This document shows, one piece after another, positions 1-8,434 of a stretch of 42,374 nt of DNA. Position numbers and translations under genes: made by a program. Under the pieces are notes generated by a model. It was not told the DNA's origin. It did no database searches and saw nothing but the letters and a program-made list of their open reading frames with translations. The stretch is from JAYEJW01 sp034716535 (GTDB taxonomy: Bacteria > Pseudomonadota > Gammaproteobacteria > Chromatiales > Chromatiaceae): NCBI GenBank assembly GCA_034716535.1, contig JAYEJW010000080.1, positions 1 through 42,374 of the forward strand, in the 5' to 3' direction. Each line of letters opens with the position of its first letter. The first letter of the stretch is position 1.

Positions 1-2
1 GT

Positions 3-146
3 GCAGTCACGCTGCACCGCAGCCGCAACCCCGCAGCGGATCATGCCGCAGCGCCGGTGGCTATCTACGACCTGCAGCGGCCCGAGGCGATCGCTGCAGG
101 CTCGGACAACAACGGACGAGAAGAGAGGACACTGGCAGGACGATGA
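3..146 (+). CDS. C-terminal end of an unidentified protein (partial)
   Basis: An open frame runs in from the left edge and ends with TGA at 144-146, overlapping the ATG of the next gene in an ATGA arrangement that suggests translational coupling. The visible tail is about 47 residues and includes the stretch PVAIYDLQRPEAI. Third codon positions are G/C-rich in its first half, as in neighbouring genes. I do not recognise the family. Too little is present to assign a function, and it could still be a chance open frame. Confidence 0.4.
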   Translation, partial: AVTLHRSRNPAADHAAAPVAIYDLQRPEAIAAGSDNNGREERTLAGR

Positions 147-1981
147 GGAAGGACAGACGACAGGATCTCACCCGCGGCGATGCGGCCATCCGCCGCGCCT
201 TTATCTATTCGGTCGGGGTCATCGCCCTGGCAGGCCTGGCAGCGGCCGTCATCTACTGGGTGCAGAGAGCGCCCGAGCCCTCCGCACCGATCCAGGAGGC
301 CGATGTCCAGACCCCGAGGCTCGAGGAGACGCCCGCCGCAGATGATCCGCCCGCGGTCCGCTTTACCGACGTGACCGAAGCGGCCGGCGTTGACTTCGTT
401 CACGTCAACGGCGCGTACGGCGAGCGCCTGATGCCCGAGGCCATCGGCAGCGGCGCCGCCTTCTTCGATTACGACAAGGACGGGGATCAGGACCTGTTCC
501 TGAGCAACTCCCGCTACTGGGAGGGTCACGAGCAGGGGGCGGAACAGCCGCGTCAGGTCCTGTACCGCAACGACGGCAAAGGTAACTTCGCCAACGTCAC
601 CGAAGAGGCGGGCCTGGCGCTCACCAGCTACGGCATGGGCGTGGCCGTCGCCGACTACGACGGCGACGGCTGGCGCGACCTCTTCCTGACCAGCCTCAAC
701 GAGAATCGCCTGTTCCGCAACGAGAACGGTCAGTTCCGTGACGTGACCGCCGACGCCGGGGTCGCGGGCGGGGAAGACACTTGGAGCGCGAGCGCCGCCT
801 TCTTCGACTACGACAAGGACGGGGACCTGGACCTGTTCGTGGTCAACTATGTGAAGTGGTCGCGGGAGATCGATCTGGAGATCGACTTCCGCCTGACCGG
901 GCTGGGACGCGCCTACGGGGCCCCGGTCAATTTCGTGGGCACCAACAGCTACCTCTACCGCAACGAGGGAGACGGGCGCTTCACGGACGTCTCGGCCTCC
1001 GCTGGAATCCCGGTCTCGGACCCGGTCTCCGGCCACCCGGTGGGCAAGGGGCTGGGCGTAGTCCCGATCGATTACGACCGCGACGGCTGGCTGGATCTCA
1101 TCATCGTCAACGACACGGTGCGCAACTTCCTGTTCCGCAACAAGGGGGACGGCAGCTTCGAGGAGGTCGCCATCTTCGAGGGTATCGCCTATGACAGAAA
1201 CGGCAAGGCCACCTCCGCCATGGGGGTGGACGCCGCCTATTTCCGCGATGATCGGGAGCTCGGCATCGCGGTGGGCAACTTCGCCAACGAGATGGCCTCC
1301 CTGTTCGTCACCACGGACGGACGCGCGCCCTTCGTGGACGAGGCCGTACTGGAGGGTCTGGGGCCCGCCTCCCGCATCCCCCTGACCTTTGGCCTCCTGT
1401 TCCTGGATTATGACCTGGACGGTCGGCTCGACCTGCTGTTGGCCAACGGCCACCTGGAACACGAGATCCATAAAGTGCAACAAAGTCAGCATCATGCCCA
1501 GCCGCCGTCCCTTTTCTGGAACTGCGGCGAGGCATGCCGCGGGCGCTTTGTCCCGGTGACCGATGCGGGCGACATGGCCGAGCCCTTGGTCGGACGCGGC
1601 ATCGCCTACGCGGACGTCGACGGAGACAGCGACCTGGATGTGCTCATCACCCAGAACGGGCGTCGCCCCGCCCTGCTGCGCAACGAGCAGCAGACGGGCC
1701 ATCACTGGCTGCGGCTAAAGCTCGAGGGCCTGCCGCCCAACACAGACGCCATCGGCGCCCGCCTGGAGCTCACCGCAGGCGGCGTGACCCGCTTCCGCGA
1801 GGTCATGCCTACCCGGGGGTATCTGTCGCAGGTGGAGCTGCCGGTGACCTTCGGCCTCGGAACGGCCGACAAGGTCGATCGCCTGCGCATCGTCTGGCCC
1901 GACGGCAGCGAGCAGGAACTGGTTCCGGAGGCGATGGACACCACCCTGGTCATCGAGCAAGGCGCCATACGCGCACAATGA
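143..1981 (+). CDS. Membrane-anchored FG-GAP/VCBS repeat protein with C-terminal ASPIC/UnbV domain (CRTAC1 type)
   Basis: This 612-residue protein is probably anchored in the inner membrane by one helix at residues 19-40 and otherwise faces the periplasm. At least six calcium-type repeats of the form DxDxDGxxDL are visible near residues 108-122 (FDYDKDGDQDLFL), 168-183, 220-235, 309-325, 421-436 and 490-506; such repeats build a beta-propeller. An ASPIC/UnbV domain follows at about 520-605 and ends with the typical VWPDGSEQEL. The family is tied to extracytoplasmic binding, but its ligand is generally unknown. The start at ATG 143 has an AGGA ribosome-binding site just upstream. It is followed after 84 bases by an exported TPR protein, and the two probably work together. 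No enzyme active site is apparent. Confidence 0.88.
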   Translation: MRKDRRQDLTRGDAAIRRAFIYSVGVIALAGLAAAVIYWVQRAPEPSAPIQEADVQTPRLEETPAADDPPAVRFTDVTEAAGVDFVHVNGAYGERLMPEAIGSGAAFFDYDKDGDQDLFLSNSRYWEGHEQGAEQPRQVLYRNDGKGNFANVTEEAGLALTSYGMGVAVADYDGDGWRDLFLTSLNENRLFRNENGQFRDVTADAGVAGGEDTWSASAAFFDYDKDGDLDLFVVNYVKWSREIDLEIDFRLTGLGRAYGAPVNFVGTNSYLYRNEGDGRFTDVSASAGIPVSDPVSGHPVGKGLGVVPIDYDRDGWLDLIIVNDTVRNFLFRNKGDGSFEEVAIFEGIAYDRNGKATSAMGVDAAYFRDDRELGIAVGNFANEMASLFVTTDGRAPFVDEAVLEGLGPASRIPLTFGLLFLDYDLDGRLDLLLANGHLEHEIHKVQQSQHHAQPPSLFWNCGEACRGRFVPVTDAGDMAEPLVGRGIAYADVDGDSDLDVLITQNGRRPALLRNEQQTGHHWLRLKLEGLPPNTDAIGARLELTAGGVTRFREVMPTRGYLSQVELPVTFGLGTADKVDRLRIVWPDGSEQELVPEAMDTTLVIEQGAIRAQ

Positions 1982-2065
1982 GCGTTTCCCGAAAGAATCG
2001 ATTCCGGACGACCGAATCCAGGCATATCCGTTTCGTCGGTTTACCGGTTGCTCAGAGGTGATGAT

Positions 2066-3742
2066 ATGACTCGCTATGTTTCGCTTCGCGCCGCGCTGGT
2101 CCTCTGGCTTGCGACTGGTTCCGTCCAGGTACAGGCCGACGCCCTCTCCGAGCCCCCGGAACGCTGGCAGGGTACCCTGGTACCGGTGGCGGAGGTCGAC
2201 ATCAGCGGCGCCGAGCGCCTCATGCAGCAGGCCATCGCCGAAGCCCGCGCCGAGATCGCCGGCCTGTTGGAGAGCCCGAATGCGGACCCCGCCTCCCTCG
2301 CCGGGGCCTATGGCCGGCTGGGGGCCCTGTTCCTGCTTGTGGATGTGGAGGCCCAGGGGGACGCCTGCTTCCGCACCGCGGGTGAGCTGGAGCCCAAGGA
2401 GTTCCGCTGGCCCTACTACGCCGGCCATCTGGCGATGGTGGCGGGCAACACCGAGCAGGCGCTCACCTATCTGGAGTCCGCCCGGGAATTGGATCCGGAA
2501 TACCCCACGCTCTATCTGCGCCTGGGCAAGGTGCAGCTGGACCGCGGCGAGCTGGCGGAGGCCCGCGCCGCCCTGGAGAAAATCGCGGACACCCCGGGTC
2601 TCATCGCCGCGGCCAACTACTACCTGGGTCAGATCGCCAACCTGGAACGCCGGTTCGAGGACGCGGTCGCTCGCCTCAAGAAGGCCCTGGAAGCCGACCC
2701 GAATGCCACGGGGGTGCATTACCCCTTGGCCCAGGCCTATCGGGCGCTGGGCAAGAACGAGCTGGCACGGGAGCACCTGGGCCGATTCGAGGCGAAGAGC
2801 CCGGAGGCCGAGGACCCGCTGCTGGAGCAACTTCAGGAGGCGTCCAGACGCTCGCTGCCGGCCTTCCACAAGGGCATCCACGCCATCCGGCAGGGGAAAT
2901 ATGCGACGGCGGCCGAGCGCTTCGCCGAGGGGCTCGCCGTCGACCCGGACAATGTTCCGGCGCGTGTGAGCTACGCGCGGGCCCTGTATCTTTCCGGCCG
3001 GGCCGAGGAGGCGGGAGAAGAGCTGGCGAGGGCACTGGCGGCGAACCCCAATGAGCTGCTCGCGAATTTCCTGCAGGGCGTGCTGCTCCAGCAGCAGGCT
3101 AAGCCGGACCGGGCGGCAGACTACTACCGCCGGAGCCTGAGCGTCGACCCCGGGTACGCCGGCGCCCTCTTCTATCTCGCGAATCTGGACTTCAACGCCG
3201 GCCGTTACCGGGAGGCGGCGGCGGGCTACGCCAAGGCCCTGGCGGCGGATCGGGAGATCGCCCCCGCCCGCCTGCTGGAGCTGATCGCCCGCCTGCGCGC
3301 CGGAGAGCCGGAAGCGGATATCGCCAAACGTCTCACGGATCTAAGCGCGCAGTATCCGGAAGACCCGATGTTGCGCTACGCCATGTCGCGCCTGCTCGCC
3401 GCGGCGGCGGACAGCTCGCTTCGCGCCCCGGAGCAAGCCCTGCAGATCGCCTCCCAGCTCACCCTGCTGCAGCCCATACCTCCGCACCAGCGTGCCCTGG
3501 CCCTAGCGCAGGCGGCCACGGGGCGCTTCGAGGAGGCCGCCCAAACCCAGCGGCAGGCGATCGCCATGGCGGCCTGGATGGCGCCTCCTGGAGAGCGGGC
3601 GGTGATGCAGGCGGAGCTGGATGCCTACGAGCGGGGCGAGCTGCCCGAGCCGGCCTGGCCCGAGGGCGCCCCCCTGCTCTCACCCCCGCCGTTCGATCCG
3701 GTAGCGCCCTTCCGCGACTATCCGGCAGCGGTTCCGTACTGA
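2066..3742 (+). CDS. Exported tetratricopeptide repeat protein
   Basis: This is a protein of about 558 residues. The ATG at 2066 is preferred over an upstream in-frame TTG at 2048 because a GAGGTG ribosome-binding site sits 5 bases before it and a clean signal peptide follows (hydrophobic ALVLWLATG, cleavage likely after VQADA or just before). The mature part is almost entirely helical TPR repeats: nine or so can be counted, several ending in the consensus A(L/R)ELDP or ALEADP. The C-terminal 40 residues are proline-rich. TPR arrays are protein-protein scaffolds. The signal peptide places this one in the periplasm or on the surface, downstream of and probably co-transcribed with the FG-GAP protein. 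No catalytic motif is seen. Confidence 0.85.
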   Translation: MTRYVSLRAALVLWLATGSVQVQADALSEPPERWQGTLVPVAEVDISGAERLMQQAIAEARAEIAGLLESPNADPASLAGAYGRLGALFLLVDVEAQGDACFRTAGELEPKEFRWPYYAGHLAMVAGNTEQALTYLESARELDPEYPTLYLRLGKVQLDRGELAEARAALEKIADTPGLIAAANYYLGQIANLERRFEDAVARLKKALEADPNATGVHYPLAQAYRALGKNELAREHLGRFEAKSPEAEDPLLEQLQEASRRSLPAFHKGIHAIRQGKYATAAERFAEGLAVDPDNVPARVSYARALYLSGRAEEAGEELARALAANPNELLANFLQGVLLQQQAKPDRAADYYRRSLSVDPGYAGALFYLANLDFNAGRYREAAAGYAKALAADREIAPARLLELIARLRAGEPEADIAKRLTDLSAQYPEDPMLRYAMSRLLAAAADSSLRAPEQALQIASQLTLLQPIPPHQRALALAQAATGRFEEAAQTQRQAIAMAAWMAPPGERAVMQAELDAYERGELPEPAWPEGAPLLSPPPFDPVAPFRDYPAAVPY

Positions 3743-3831
3743 ATCGGCATGACACCCGCTTCACCCCAGGCTCGAAAGCTAGGGTGCCATGAAGAATTAT
3801 CCCTCAGCCCTCGTGCCCATTCTCAAATCAA

Positions 3832-5307
3832 GCGCGAGAGGACGCCCTGGATAGGATCGATGCCTTCAACAGCACCGGCGCCGACACGGACTTTGCCGAC
3901 CTCGTCGACGCGCTGGAGGGGACCGAGCCCGACGAGGACATTCTCGCGGAGCTGCAAGACGAGGGTGCCGTCATCGGCAGCAAGATCCGCATCAGCCTGT
4001 CCGACATGGACCTGCCCTCCTGGGAGCGGGACCTGCGCAACGACTTGCAAGTGATCGGCGCCCTACTGGCGGAGATGGAGAAGATCACCCCGGAGCACGA
4101 CGCCAAGCTCCAGGACCTGCGCACCCAGGTCAACAGCAAGATCAGCTCGCCGATCAACCCCGGCAACAGGAAGCTGCTGATCTTCAGCGCCTTCGCCGAT
4201 ACCGCAGACTATCTGTACGCCAATCTGGCCGACGAGCTGCTCAGAAAGCATGGCCTGCACAGCGGCAAGGTCACCGGCACCACAACCCCGAAGTACACCG
4301 CGGGCACAGGTCACGACTTCCAATCCCTGCTCACCCTGTTCTCCCCCCGCTCGAAGAACAAGGCGGCAATCCTCCCCGGAGAGAACACGGAGCTGGACAT
4401 CCTGATCAACTACGACATCCACTGGAACCCGGTGCGCATCATCCAGCGCTTCGGGCGCATCGACCGCATCGGCTCCCAAAATGCGAGCATCCAGCTGGTC
4501 AACTTCTGGCCCAACATCACGCTGGATGAATACATCAACCTTAAAGAGCGGGTCGAGAGTCGCATGGTCATCGCCGATGCCGTGGCCACCGCCGACGACA
4601 ACCCGCTGAAACATGCGGCGGACAACGACATCGCCTACCGCCGTGAGCAGCTGCGGCGGCTGCAGGACGAAGTCATCGAGATGGAAGACATCAAGACGGG
4701 GGTGGCCATCACCGACCTCGGACTCAACGACTTCCGCATGGACCTGCTGAACTACATCAAGACCCACGGGGATCTCGCCAGCCTGCCGAACGGCCTGCAT
4801 GCCGTAGTGCCTGCCGAGCGCGAGCGCGACCTGCCCCCGGGTGTCATCTTCGCACTGCGCAACCGCAACCACGGAGTCAACATCAATCAGCAGAACCGTC
4901 TGCACCCCTACTACCTGATCTACATGGGTCAGGAGGGCCAGGTCATCGCCGGCCATACCGAGGTCAAGCGCCTGCTGGACCTGGCGCGGGCCGCCTGCAA
5001 GGGGCGCATCGAGCCGGAGACCTCGGCCTGCCGCGTCTTCAACACCGCCACCAACGACGGGCGCGACATGGATTTCTACTCCGACCTGCTCGACCAGGCC
5101 ATCCACGCCATGATCGAGCAAAAAGCGCAAGGCGATATCGACAGCCTGTTTGCCGGCGGCCGCACGACCGCACTGGTGGACGACATCTCAGGACTGGACG
5201 ACTTCGAGCTGATCAGCTTTCTGGTTGTCGTCGACCAGGAATCCGCCGAGGGTCATTCCGCGGCGGATCGCAGCGACCCCGCGTCCGTGCCCGGTAGGGC
5301 GCAATAG
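3832..5307 (+). pseudogene. 5'-truncated SNF2/DEAD-type helicase, C-terminal half only
   Basis: An open frame of about 490 codons runs from 3793 to 5307. The first ATG with any context is at 4006, yet family-like sequence continues in frame upstream of it (residues encoded at 3841-4005, acidic and helical). The gene has therefore probably lost its 5' end. What remains is the second RecA-like helicase domain: FSAFADTADYLY (motif IV region), the INYDIHWNP strand, and motif VI at 4435-4470 (RIIQRFGRIDRIGSQ). A long C-terminal accessory region follows. The first RecA domain with Walker A and B is absent, so it cannot be an active motor alone. The last codons fall inside a palindromic repeat (5297-5324), so the natural C-terminus may also be replaced. 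It is the first member of the restriction island. Translation from 4006 as a shorter protein cannot be excluded. Confidence 0.72.
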
Positions 5308-5324
5308 CGAAGCGAATTGTGCCC
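5297..5324. repeat. Imperfect palindrome with GCGAAGCG loop
   Basis: Arms GGGCGCAAT (5297-5305) and ATTGTGCCC (5316-5324) are inverted with one mismatch around AGCGAAGCGA. The same loop core, in reverse complement, occurs in the palindromes at 6154 and 17547, so this looks like a member of the same class of small dispersed palindromes with different arms. It contains the TAG stop (5305-5307) of the truncated helicase. Confidence 0.6.
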
Positions 5325-5354
5325 AATGTTTAACGGAATGAAGAATCAACCGCC

Positions 5355-6020
5355 GTGAGCACGGCCCTGTTCCAGTACCCAGCCCAGGCGACGGTCGGCA
5401 GCAGGGTGCCCAAGAGCCGGGTCTATCGTTTCGCGAAACCGACACAGGCCGTGCGGGACCTGATCGTGGGCCAGGTCCAGGAGATCACCTGGACCTACAA
5501 GCTGTCCGCGGAGACCATCAATCTCCCGGCCCGAGACGGCATCACCAAGATCCAGATCTTTCGCATGGACCTCAAGCAGGCCGAGCTGGACGAGGCCGTG
5601 CTGCGCACCCTCGACAAGGCCGTCGCGTTCCCGATCCTTTTCGAGCTGCGCTGGCAGGGGCGGATCAAGCCCGTCGCCGCCTACAAGCGCCCGAGCGAGG
5701 CGGAGGCCGGCCAACAGGTCATCGGGGGCTATGTCGAGACCGGGTGGCAGCCCGCAGGCGCCGAGCGCGCTCCACTGCCGCTTGCGCTGGACCTGAGCGG
5801 GCTCTACACCCGGCTCCTGCGCGTCCTGATGCCCCTGACGCCGCGACCCGGAGAGACCCTGCGCCAGCAGGCCGAGCGCCTCGCCCGGATCAAGACCAAG
5901 GAGCGCGAGGTTCGCCAGGCCGAGACCCGGCTGCGGCGGGAGCGGCAGTTCAACCATAAGGTCGCCATCAATGCCGAGCTGCGCGGCCTGCGTGCGGAGC
6001 TGAAGCGGTTGCTCGAATAG
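5355..6020 (+). CDS. DUF4391 family protein of a restriction island
   Basis: This 221-residue protein begins at GTG 5355, the only start that fits the family N-terminus; the ribosome-binding site is weak. The family-typical stretches are visible: a mixed alpha/beta core around ITWTYKLSAETINLPA (residues 46-61) and KIQIFRMDL, FELRWQGRIKPVAAYKR in the middle, and a basic coiled-coil-like C-terminal tail (about 165-221) rich in Arg, Glu and Gln. The function of DUF4391 is not established. As I recall, it recurs next to SNF2-like helicases and type III Mod/Res genes, which is exactly the context here, so a role as a small accessory subunit of the defence module is inferred. It lies 47 bases after the helicase remnant. 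Confidence 0.8.
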   Translation: MSTALFQYPAQATVGSRVPKSRVYRFAKPTQAVRDLIVGQVQEITWTYKLSAETINLPARDGITKIQIFRMDLKQAELDEAVLRTLDKAVAFPILFELRWQGRIKPVAAYKRPSEAEAGQQVIGGYVETGWQPAGAERAPLPLALDLSGLYTRLLRVLMPLTPRPGETLRQQAERLARIKTKEREVRQAETRLRRERQFNHKVAINAELRGLRAELKRLLE

Positions 6021-6027
6021 AATAAGC

Positions 6028-6066
6028 CCCTCGTCCCCGGCGGGAGAGGGGTTGGGGAGAGGGGGA
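6028..6066. repeat. G-rich interspersed repeat fragment
   Basis: The stretch after the DUF4391 stop reads, on the minus strand, CCCCAACCCCTCTCCCGCC followed by GGGGACGAGGGG. This resembles the dispersed CCCTCACCCCAACCCCTCTCCC elements found between genes in many proteobacteria. It has no coding content. The identification is from memory of the motif. Confidence 0.45.
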
Positions 6067-6074
6067 GACCTCAC

Positions 6075-6183
6075 GTAGGTCGGGTTAGACGCGCAAGCTC
6101 CATACGCCGAAAAGGCGGTGAGCTTGACGCGCGCCGTAACCCGACGAAACCATGTCGGGTTACGCTTCGCTAACCCGACCTAC
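6075..6183. repeat. Nested palindromic repeat cluster
   Basis: The outer arms GTAGGTCGGGTTA (6075-6087) and TAACCCGACCTAC (6171-6183) are exact inverted copies. Inside are a second inverted pair, GTAACCCGAC (6136-6145) and GTCGGGTTAC (6154-6163), and a further pair around AAGCTC/GAGCTT enclosing CGCC-GAAAA-GGCG. The last 30 bases (6154-6183) recur identically at 17547-17576. The cluster sits directly before the methyltransferase start, where transcripts would fold strongly. Confidence 0.75.
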
Positions 6184-6216
6184 TGAAGACTTTCACTTTC
6201 GAGCCGACGATTGCCC

Positions 6217-8088
6217 ATGGACAAGCTCAAGATGCACACGCCCGACTTCACCCAGGCCAACGTCGCCACGCTGGCGGAGCTGTTTCCGGGCTGCGTGAGC
6301 GAGGCGCGGGGTGAGGACGGGGAGATCAAGCGGGCCATCGATTTCGATCTGCTGCGGCAGGAGCTGTCCGAGGTGGTCGTCGACGGGCCGCGGGAGCGCT
6401 ACCAGCTCGATTGGCCGGGCAAGCGCGCGGCCCTGCTGGCGGCGAATGCGCCGATTGCGAAGACCTTGTGGCCTGTTCGGGAGACCAGCCTCAGTTTCGA
6501 CGACGCCAGGCACCTGTTGATCGAGGGCGACAACCTGGAAGTGCTCAAGCTGCTTCAAGAGACCTACCTCAATCGGGTCAAGATGATCTACATCGACCCG
6601 CCCTACAACACCGGGCGGGACTTCATCTACGACGACGACTTCAGCCAGCGCAAAGATACCTATTTCCAGCGCTCCAACCAGGATGACGCGGAAGGCAACC
6701 GGCTGGTCGCCAATACCGAGGCCAACGGCCGCTTTCACTCCGACTGGCTGTCCATGCTCTATCCGCGCCTCAAGCTCGCACGAAACCTGCTGCGGGACGA
6801 TGGCGTGGTGTTCATCTCGATCGACGACAACGAGCTGCAGGGTCTGCGGCAGATCTGCACCGAGATCTTCGGCGAGCAGAACTTCGTCGCCACCATCATC
6901 TGGCAGAAGGTCTACGCGCCCAAGAACTCGGCGAACTGGTTTTCCGAAGACCACGATTACATCCTCGTATTCGCGAAGAGCAAGGAGCATTGGCGTCCGA
7001 ACCAGCTTGCCAGAACGGAGGAGATGGAGTCACGTTACAAGAATCTTGACAACGATCCCCGCGGCCCATGGAAAGCCGAGAATATGACGGCCCGCAACCC
7101 ATACGACGCCGGGGTATACCCTGTTACCTCTCCATCCGGACGAGTAGTCGAAGGTCCACCTCGGGGAACGTATTGGCGTATTAGCGAGGAGAAGTTCCGC
7201 GAGTTGGATTCGGACGATCGGATTTGGTGGGGCGAGGATGGCAACAATACACCAGCCGTAAAGAAATTCCTCTCGGAGGTGTCCAGCGGGCGAACTCCAC
7301 AAACCCTTTGGTTCTACAAGGAGGTAGGCCACACCCAGGATGCGAAGAAGACCCTGTTGAAGTACGTACCTTTCGAGCACACAGAGAACGTCCTGAACTC
7401 GGTGAAGCCGGTCGAATTGATCCAGCGCATGCTCCAACTCGGCACCGACCCAGACGACGACACCATCGTGCTGGACTTCTTCAGCGGCAGCGCCGCCACT
7501 GCCCACGCGGTGCTGATCCAGAACTGCGAGGATGGCGGCAACCGCCGCTTTGTCGGCGTGCAAGTAGCCGAGCCGCTGCCGAAGCCCGAGCCGGAGATGG
7601 CGTCCATCTTCGACATGGGCCGGCTGCGGGTGCGCAACGTCATCGCCGAGCTGACCGCCGATGACGGCGTCAACGCCGACACCCTCGGTTTCCGCATCCT
7701 CAAGATCGGCAGCTCCAACATGAAGGACGTCTACTACACCCCGGACGCCTTGCACAAAGAGGACCTGTTCGGCCTGGTGGACAACATCAAGCCGGGCCGC
7801 ACCCCGGAGGACCTGCTGTTCCAGGTGTTGCTGGACTGGGGCGTGGACCTGACCCTGCCCATCGCCCGGGAGACCCTGGCCGGTAAGCAGGTGTTCTTCG
7901 TCGACACCGACGCCTTGGCCGCCTGCTTCGACAAGGGCGTGGACGGGGCCCTGGTCAAGGCCATCGCCAAGCGCAAGCCCCTGCGCGTGGTGTTCCGCGA
8001 TACCGGCTTCACCGAGGACAGCATGAAGATCAACGCTGAGCAGATCTTCAAGACCCTGTCCCCGGGGACCGAGGTGAAATCGATCTAG
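6217..8088 (+). CDS. Type III-like site-specific DNA methyltransferase (Mod)
   Basis: This 623-residue adenine-type N-methyltransferase would methylate the recognition site and specify sequence for the Res subunit. The motif order is that of the beta class. The catalytic DPPY with IDPPYNTGRDF lies at residues 126-136, and the SAM-binding LDFFSGSAATAHAVL at about 419-433. Between them is the variable target-recognition region. ATG 6217 is chosen over TTG 6211 because family members begin MxKLKMH. The N-terminal part (residues 1-120) includes LIEGDNLEVLKLLQETY, typical of type III Mod proteins. Codon use in about 6950-7420 is distinctly richer in A/T-ending codons than the flanks, suggesting an exchanged recognition domain. 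A DUF4258/YgiT pair separates it from res. Confidence 0.92.
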   Translation: MDKLKMHTPDFTQANVATLAELFPGCVSEARGEDGEIKRAIDFDLLRQELSEVVVDGPRERYQLDWPGKRAALLAANAPIAKTLWPVRETSLSFDDARHLLIEGDNLEVLKLLQETYLNRVKMIYIDPPYNTGRDFIYDDDFSQRKDTYFQRSNQDDAEGNRLVANTEANGRFHSDWLSMLYPRLKLARNLLRDDGVVFISIDDNELQGLRQICTEIFGEQNFVATIIWQKVYAPKNSANWFSEDHDYILVFAKSKEHWRPNQLARTEEMESRYKNLDNDPRGPWKAENMTARNPYDAGVYPVTSPSGRVVEGPPRGTYWRISEEKFRELDSDDRIWWGEDGNNTPAVKKFLSEVSSGRTPQTLWFYKEVGHTQDAKKTLLKYVPFEHTENVLNSVKPVELIQRMLQLGTDPDDDTIVLDFFSGSAATAHAVLIQNCEDGGNRRFVGVQVAEPLPKPEPEMASIFDMGRLRVRNVIAELTADDGVNADTLGFRILKIGSSNMKDVYYTPDALHKEDLFGLVDNIKPGRTPEDLLFQVLLDWGVDLTLPIARETLAGKQVFFVDTDALAACFDKGVDGALVKAIAKRKPLRVVFRDTGFTEDSMKINAEQIFKTLSPGTEVKSI

Positions 8089-8116
8089 CCTGACGCCATT
8101 CCCGGGGGAAGCAACC

Positions 8117-8434
8117 ATGGAGCAAACCTTGACGGCTATCCGAGCGGCGGTGAAAGAGGGCCGCATACTGTGGAAGCGCCATGCCCTGGAGCGGATGCTC
8201 GAACGGGGTATTTCCCGTACGATGGTGAAACGCGCCATACTCGATGGCCAGGTAATCGAGACCTATCCGGACGACTACCCGACTCCCAGCCTCTTGATCT
8301 GCTATCTCGAACCGGAACCGCTTCATGTGGTCCTTGCTTGGGACGCCGATGGGGAAGACTGTCACCTGGTGACGGCCTACCGGCCGGATCTCGAGCACTT
8401 CGAGCCAGGTTTCGTGCGCAGGAGACCAAGATGA
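8117..8434 (+). CDS. DUF4258 protein, probable toxin of a toxin-antitoxin pair
   Basis: This is a small 105-residue basic protein. The family pattern is clear: WKRHALERMLERGIS at residues 18-32, then VKRAILDGQVIETYPDD (37-53), a strand-rich core (LLICYLEPEPLHVVLAW) and a final strand HLVTAYRPD. DUF4258 proteins are commonly paired with YgiT/MqsA-type zinc-finger proteins and are regarded as likely RelE-like toxins, though this is not proven for the family. Its stop (TGA 8432-8434) overlaps the ATG of the zinc-finger gene, so the pair is translationally coupled. It lies 28 bases after mod, inside the restriction operon. Confidence 0.85.
   Translation: MEQTLTAIRAAVKEGRILWKRHALERMLERGISRTMVKRAILDGQVIETYPDDYPTPSLLICYLEPEPLHVVLAWDADGEDCHLVTAYRPDLEHFEPGFVRRRPR

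Noticed and set aside
65..1705. Long open frame of over 500 codons on the minus strand opposite the FG-GAP gene, and similar long antisense frames opposite res and mod
   Set aside because: These are products of high GC3 in the real genes. They are Val/Gly/Asp-rich with no family motifs and no ribosome-binding sites.
3749..4054. Small plus-strand frame of 101 codons before the helicase remnant
   Set aside because: It overlaps the helicase frame, has Pro/Arg/Ser-rich shadow composition and no recognisable domain.
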